Both the position numbers and the translations under genes were made by a program. Below the pieces are notes generated by a model that was given only the letters and a program-made list of their open reading frames with translations, had not been told where the DNA came from and ran no database searches. From Pseudomonadota bacterium (GTDB lineage Bacteria > Pseudomonadota > Gammaproteobacteria > Burkholderiales > Rhodocyclaceae), in NCBI GenBank assembly GCA_030917225.1, contig JAUPVD010000283.1, positions 1 through 5,584 of the forward strand: 5,584 nt of DNA, in the 5' to 3' direction. Position 1 is the first letter of the stretch; each line of letters begins with the position of its first letter. Positions 4,642 to 5,584 of the stretch are shown here, in pieces.

Positions 4642-5584
4642 GCGCTCACCACCTGGTCGCGACCGCCGCGCTTGGCCTCGTACAGTGCGGCGTCGGCACG
4701 CGAAAACAGTTGATCGAAGCTTTCGCCCGGCTTCAGTGTCGAGATGCCGAAACTGGCAGTGACCGGTATGCCGCCGGGCTTGGCGGCAGCGATGCGCTCG
4801 CGCAAGCGCTCGGCGCCGAGGCCGGCCTGAATGGTCGTGGCGCCGGGCAAGGCCAGCACGAACTCCTCGCCCCCGTAACGCACCAGTTGCTGTACGCCAC
4901 GGCACACGCCGCGCAGGATATCGGCAACAGCCACCAGCACTTCGTCACCGCGCGAATGGCCATAGCGGTCGTTGACACGCTTGAAGTGGTCGATATCGAC
5001 AACAACCAGCGAGAGCGGCGAATTCTTCTCGCACGCTTCGGCCATCAGCCGGGGCATTTCGGCATCGAGATGGTGGCGGTTGTGCAGCGAGGTGAGGCGG
5101 TCACGCAAGGCCATTTCCTTGACCAGTTCATGCTGCGCTTCCAGCCGGTCGAACAGCTCGCGCAGCATCAGCAGGTTGGAAAGACGCGCCGCCAGCTCTT
5201 CGGCAACCACTGGCTTGCCAACGAAATCGTTGGCGCCGGCACGCAGGATCTCGACCCGCCGCGCAACGCTGTCTATGGAAGACAGCGCGAGACTGGGCAG
5301 CTCGCTTTTCCGGCCTGCCTGCCCACGCACGGCACGGATGACGGAGAGGCCGGTCTGCATGCCTTCGAGCACGAAATCGGTGACGACGATCTTGTAATCC
5401 TCGAAGGCCAGCGAGGCGATGGCCTCTTCGGCGGTCTTGAAACGAACGACAGACAGGCCCAGCCCGACCATCACCTCGGTGAGGAAATTGGCGGCGGTAT
5501 CGCTGTCTTCCACCAGCATCACGCGACCGCTCAGGCGGCGCGTTGTCCGGCTCTCCCATTGCTCGACGTATTGCTCAAGCCCGG
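4638..5584 (-). CDS. Receiver-GGDEF diguanylate cyclase, 5' end outside window
   Basis: Numbered from the GTG at 5522, a complete receiver domain spans about 1-120: acidic pair E5-D6, phospho-acceptor D49 (VVTDFVLEG), switch Ser at S81, and K103-P104. A short helical linker (121-138) leads to a GGDEF domain (139-294): LRDRLTSLHNRHHL, metal and GTP-binding VVVDIDHFKRVND (173-185), and the active site GGEEF (217-221). GGEEF is a functional variant, so c-di-GMP synthesis under phosphorylation control is expected. The inhibitory I-site position reads RGVQ (208-211), not RxxD. The frame stays open from 5522 to the window edge, and GR directly precedes the first receiver strand (VMLVED). The preceding 20 residues (with EQYVEQWESR) look like the charged end helix of another domain. 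I therefore call the gene partial, possibly PleD-like with a second receiver. Its stop overlaps the CoA-transferase start by ATGA. Confidence 0.92.
   Translation of the reverse strand, partial: GLEQYVEQWESRTTRRLSGRVMLVEDSDTAANFLTEVMVGLGLSVVRFKTAEEAIASLAFEDYKIVVTDFVLEGMQTGLSVIRAVRGQAGRKSELPSLALSSIDSVARRVEILRAGANDFVGKPVVAEELAARLSNLLMLRELFDRLEAQHELVKEMALRDRLTSLHNRHHLDAEMPRLMAEACEKNSPLSLVVVDIDHFKRVNDRYGHSRGDEVLVAVADILRGVCRGVQQLVRYGGEEFVLALPGATTIQAGLGAERLRERIAAAKPGGIPVTASFGISTLKPGESFDQLFSRADAALYEAKRGGRDQVVSA
4645..4654 (-). promoter_or_regulatory. Ribosome binding site for the CoA-transferase, inside the cyclase gene
   Basis: Read on the - strand, AGGTGGTGAG lies within the last codons of the diguanylate cyclase. 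AGGTGG ends seven bases before the ATG at 4641, and GGTGAG ends nine bases before the alternative ATG at 4635. The site therefore serves either start and does not settle which is used. It supports coupled translation of the two genes. Confidence 0.6.

Noticed and set aside
4642..4905. N-terminal extension of the CoA-transferase frame into the cyclase gene.
   Set aside because: It is out-of-frame sequence of a well-supported GGDEF domain. The family N-terminus (LAGLKVLELG) starts right after the ATG at 4641 or 4635.

Overview
The window is GC-rich, densely packed bacterial chromosomal DNA. It has seven protein genes, almost no spare sequence, GTG starts used alongside ATG, and a codon bias strong enough to leave long antisense open frames. 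The gene types (LrgAB-type inner-membrane pair, periplasmic M48 protease with a Sec signal, CaiB-family CoA-transferase, REC-GGDEF protein) and composition fit a Gram-negative proteobacterium. Betaproteobacteria, perhaps Rhodocyclales, is my best guess. That placement is inference, because no rRNA or lineage-specific marker is present.

Region 1 (28-2102, + strand) is a membrane-protein cluster. An LrgA/CidA-family protein overlaps its LrgB partner by ATGA. After 54 bp comes a two-half Gate-domain (nucleoside-recognition, SpmA/SpmB-like) membrane protein. LrgAB relatives are now linked to export or uptake of small carboxylates such as pyruvate, glycolate or 3-hydroxypropionate, so a metabolite-transport unit is plausible. 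The Gate protein's substrate is unknown.

Region 2 (2103-2633): a 116-bp A-rich gap with one bulged hairpin lies between the convergent Gate and MazG-type genes. The small nucleotide pyrophosphohydrolase (- strand) is divergent from the M48 gene. The two starts are 67 bp apart, and this spacer holds a near-symmetric -10-like element that could serve both directions.

Region 3 (2634-3437, + strand) is a soluble periplasmic M48 metallopeptidase related to LoiP/YcaL/BepA. Its stop is only 4 bp from the stop of the convergent gene that follows.

Region 4 (3442-5584, - strand) is a translationally coupled pair. A receiver-GGDEF diguanylate cyclase, whose 5' end lies outside the window, overlaps a class III CoA-transferase gene by ATGA. 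Coupling a c-di-GMP synthase to a CoA-transferase is the most curious arrangement here. The cyclase also lacks the Asp of its canonical inhibitory site (RxxQ instead of RxxD).

I see no RNA genes, CRISPR arrays, insertion sequences, phage genes or origins, and no gene-free stretch longer than about 120 bp. I did not find a convincing new multi-gene system. The findings are local oddities.
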